Origin: an uncultured Lachnospiraceae bacterium
Lineage (GTDB): Bacteria; Bacillota; Clostridia; Lachnospirales; Lachnospiraceae
Assembly: GCA_946413945.1 (NCBI GenBank)
Contig: CAMKMR010000131.1
Span: 1 to 5,649, forward strand
Direction of reading: 5' to 3'
Length of the DNA stretch: 5,649 bases
Shown here piece by piece: positions 4,234 through 5,649 of this stretch (position 1 is the stretch's first letter; each line of letters opens with the position of its first letter). Both the position numbers and the translations under genes were made by a program. The notes beneath the pieces are model-generated. The model did no database searches. It had not been told where the DNA came from and saw only the letters and a list, made by a program, of their open reading frames with translations.

Positions 4234-5649
4234 ATGGAACATTTAGACCAGAAAAAAATCAGAAACTTTTGCATTGTTGCTCATATCGATCATGGTAAAT
4301 CAACACTTGCAGATAGAATTATAGAAAAAACCGGTGCTCTTACAGAACGCGAAATGCAGGAGCAGGTTCTTGACAATATGGATATCGAGAGAGAGAGAGG
4401 AATCACAATTAAATCTCAGGCGGTACGTATCATTTACAAGGCTAGGGATGGGAAAGAGTACATCTTTAATCTTATAGATACTCCGGGCCATGTTGACTTT
4501 AATTATGAAGTATCTCGTTCCCTTGCAGCTTGCGAAGGAGCAATCCTTATAGTTGATGCGGCTCAGGGCGTAGAAGCTCAGACTATTGCAAATGCATATC
4601 TTGCTATTGATCATGACCTCGAAATCTTCCCTGTTATCAATAAGATCGATCTGCCATCGGCTGATCCGGACAGATGCAAGGAAGAAATTGAAGATGTTAT
4701 TGGAATTGAAGCTCATGATGCACCTCTTATTTCAGCTAAAATGGGTCTTGGAATCGAGGATGTTCTTGAGCAGATAGTTACTAAGATCCCGGCGCCATCA
4801 GGTAATATTGATGCACCGTTTAAGGCTCTTATTTTTGACAGCCTTTACGATTCCTATAAGGGAGTTATCATCTTCTGCCGTGTATTTGATGGAATCATGA
4901 AAAAAGGCAAAAAGATCAAGATGTTTGAGACCGGAGTAGAGGCTGAAGTTGTTGAAGTAGGTGTATTCGGTGCTGGACAGTTTTTGCCACAGGAAGAGAT
5001 TTCGGCCGGCATGGTTGGATATATTACAGCTTCTCTTAAAAATGTTAAAGATACAGAGGTTGGGGATACTGTTACTGATGCAGATAACCCTTGTGAAATG
5101 AGACTTCCTGGATATAAGAAGGCTCGTCCTATGGTATATTGTGGACTTTATCCTGCAGACGGGGCTAAATATCCAGAACTTAGAGATGCCTTAGAAAAAC
5201 TGCAACTTAATGATGCAGCTCTTTATTATGAGCCGGAGACTTCAGTTGCTTTGGGCTTTGGTTTTAGAGCAGGTTTCCTTGGCCTTCTTCATCTTGAAGT
5301 TATACAGGAAAGACTTGAGAGAGAATATAATCTTGATCTTGTTACTACAGCACCAGGTGTTGTATATAAAGTTCATAAAACAAATGGCGAAGTGATAGAT
5401 CTTACTAATCCATCTAATCTTCCTGACCCTTCAGAGATTGAATATATGGAAGAACCAATTGTTTCAGCAGAGATAATGGTAACTAAGGATTATACAGGTG
5501 CCATCATGACTCTTTGTCAGGAAAGACGTGGAACTTATATCAGTATGGAATATATTGAGACAAACCGCGTACTTCTTAAATATGAACTTCCACTTAATGA
5601 GATCATTTATGACTTCTTTGATGCACTTAAGTCAAGATCAAGAGGCTAT
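4234..5649 (+). CDS. lepA: Elongation factor 4, ribosome back-translocating GTPase (3' partial)
   Basis: The frame starts at ATG 4234, after an in-frame TAA at 4228-4230, and stays open for 472 codons to the window edge. LepA is about 600 residues long, so roughly the last 130, including most of the tRNA-contacting C-terminal domain, are off the window. LepA is a translational GTPase, related to EF-G, that binds ribosomes and aids translation under ionic or other stress. GTPase motifs: AHIDHGKST (16-24), switch I RGITIK (55-60), DTPGH (82-86) with the catalytic His, NKID (136-139) and SAK (167-169). Domain II follows (about 190-285). Domain III/V signatures include LPGYKKARPMVY (291-302), GFGFRAGFLGLLHLEV (341-356) and TTAPGVVYKV (371-380). 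'FFDALKSRSRGY' at the edge is the expected LepA sequence. A weak AGGA lies 10 nt upstream of the ATG. The gene may be co-transcribed with the three genes before it. Confidence 0.97.
   Translation, partial: MEHLDQKKIRNFCIVAHIDHGKSTLADRIIEKTGALTEREMQEQVLDNMDIERERGITIKSQAVRIIYKARDGKEYIFNLIDTPGHVDFNYEVSRSLAACEGAILIVDAAQGVEAQTIANAYLAIDHDLEIFPVINKIDLPSADPDRCKEEIEDVIGIEAHDAPLISAKMGLGIEDVLEQIVTKIPAPSGNIDAPFKALIFDSLYDSYKGVIIFCRVFDGIMKKGKKIKMFETGVEAEVVEVGVFGAGQFLPQEEISAGMVGYITASLKNVKDTEVGDTVTDADNPCEMRLPGYKKARPMVYCGLYPADGAKYPELRDALEKLQLNDAALYYEPETSVALGFGFRAGFLGLLHLEVIQERLEREYNLDLVTTAPGVVYKVHKTNGEVIDLTNPSNLPDPSEIEYMEEPIVSAEIMVTKDYTGAIMTLCQERRGTYISMEYIETNRVLLKYELPLNEIIYDFFDALKSRSRGY

Noticed and set aside
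4300..4716. 138-residue open frame on the minus strand
   Set aside because: It lies wholly inside the GTPase domain of lepA, whose + strand frame has all expected motifs. The minus-strand protein shows no family resemblance and is a codon-use shadow.

Overview
The window reads as chromosomal DNA of a low-GC member of the Clostridia, most likely a Lachnospiraceae relative (Butyrivibrio/Roseburia-like). The reasons are an A+T-rich coding style (AGA for Arg, GGA for Gly, CTT for Leu), strong purine-rich Shine-Dalgarno sites, and gene families typical of that group. Every real gene is on the + strand. The assignment comes from codon style and recalled family resemblance, not from a marker gene.

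Left part (1-1510), accessory in character. It opens inside a flavodoxin-fold FMN reductase/iron-sulfur flavoprotein whose N-terminus is off the window. The stop codon of that gene overlaps a strong palindrome (408-441), followed by a tandem third copy of one arm (442-454). Next is a GNAT acetyltransferase remnant (495-881) that appears to have lost its middle, including the acetyl-CoA-binding motif, by an in-frame deletion; a 14-bp tandem duplication sits across its stop codon. A sigma-A-like promoter (907-935) and a stem-loop at the predicted 5' end of the transcript (944-978) precede a LURP-one-related/tubby-like-fold gene (1007-1510).

Right part (1528-5649), conserved core. An intrinsic terminator (1528-1576) ends the left part, and its T-tract directly abuts the Shine-Dalgarno site of a DUF1846/UPF0371 gene. 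Then come dtd (D-aminoacyl-tRNA deacylase), a shikimate kinase-like P-loop kinase with non-canonical active-site motifs, and the first 472 codons of lepA (elongation factor 4), which runs off the right edge. Gaps are 20, 79 and 89 nt with no convincing terminator between them, so these four genes may be co-transcribed. Two of them (dtd, lepA) act in translation quality.

I see no CRISPR array, tRNA, rRNA, complete transposon, phage gene or defence system, and no clearly new multi-gene system. The points most worth a second look are non-coding: the three-arm palindromic repeat, the transcript-leading stem-loop, and a terminator that may contain the promoter of the next gene. The decayed GNAT and the atypical shikimate kinase-like protein are the notable coding oddities.
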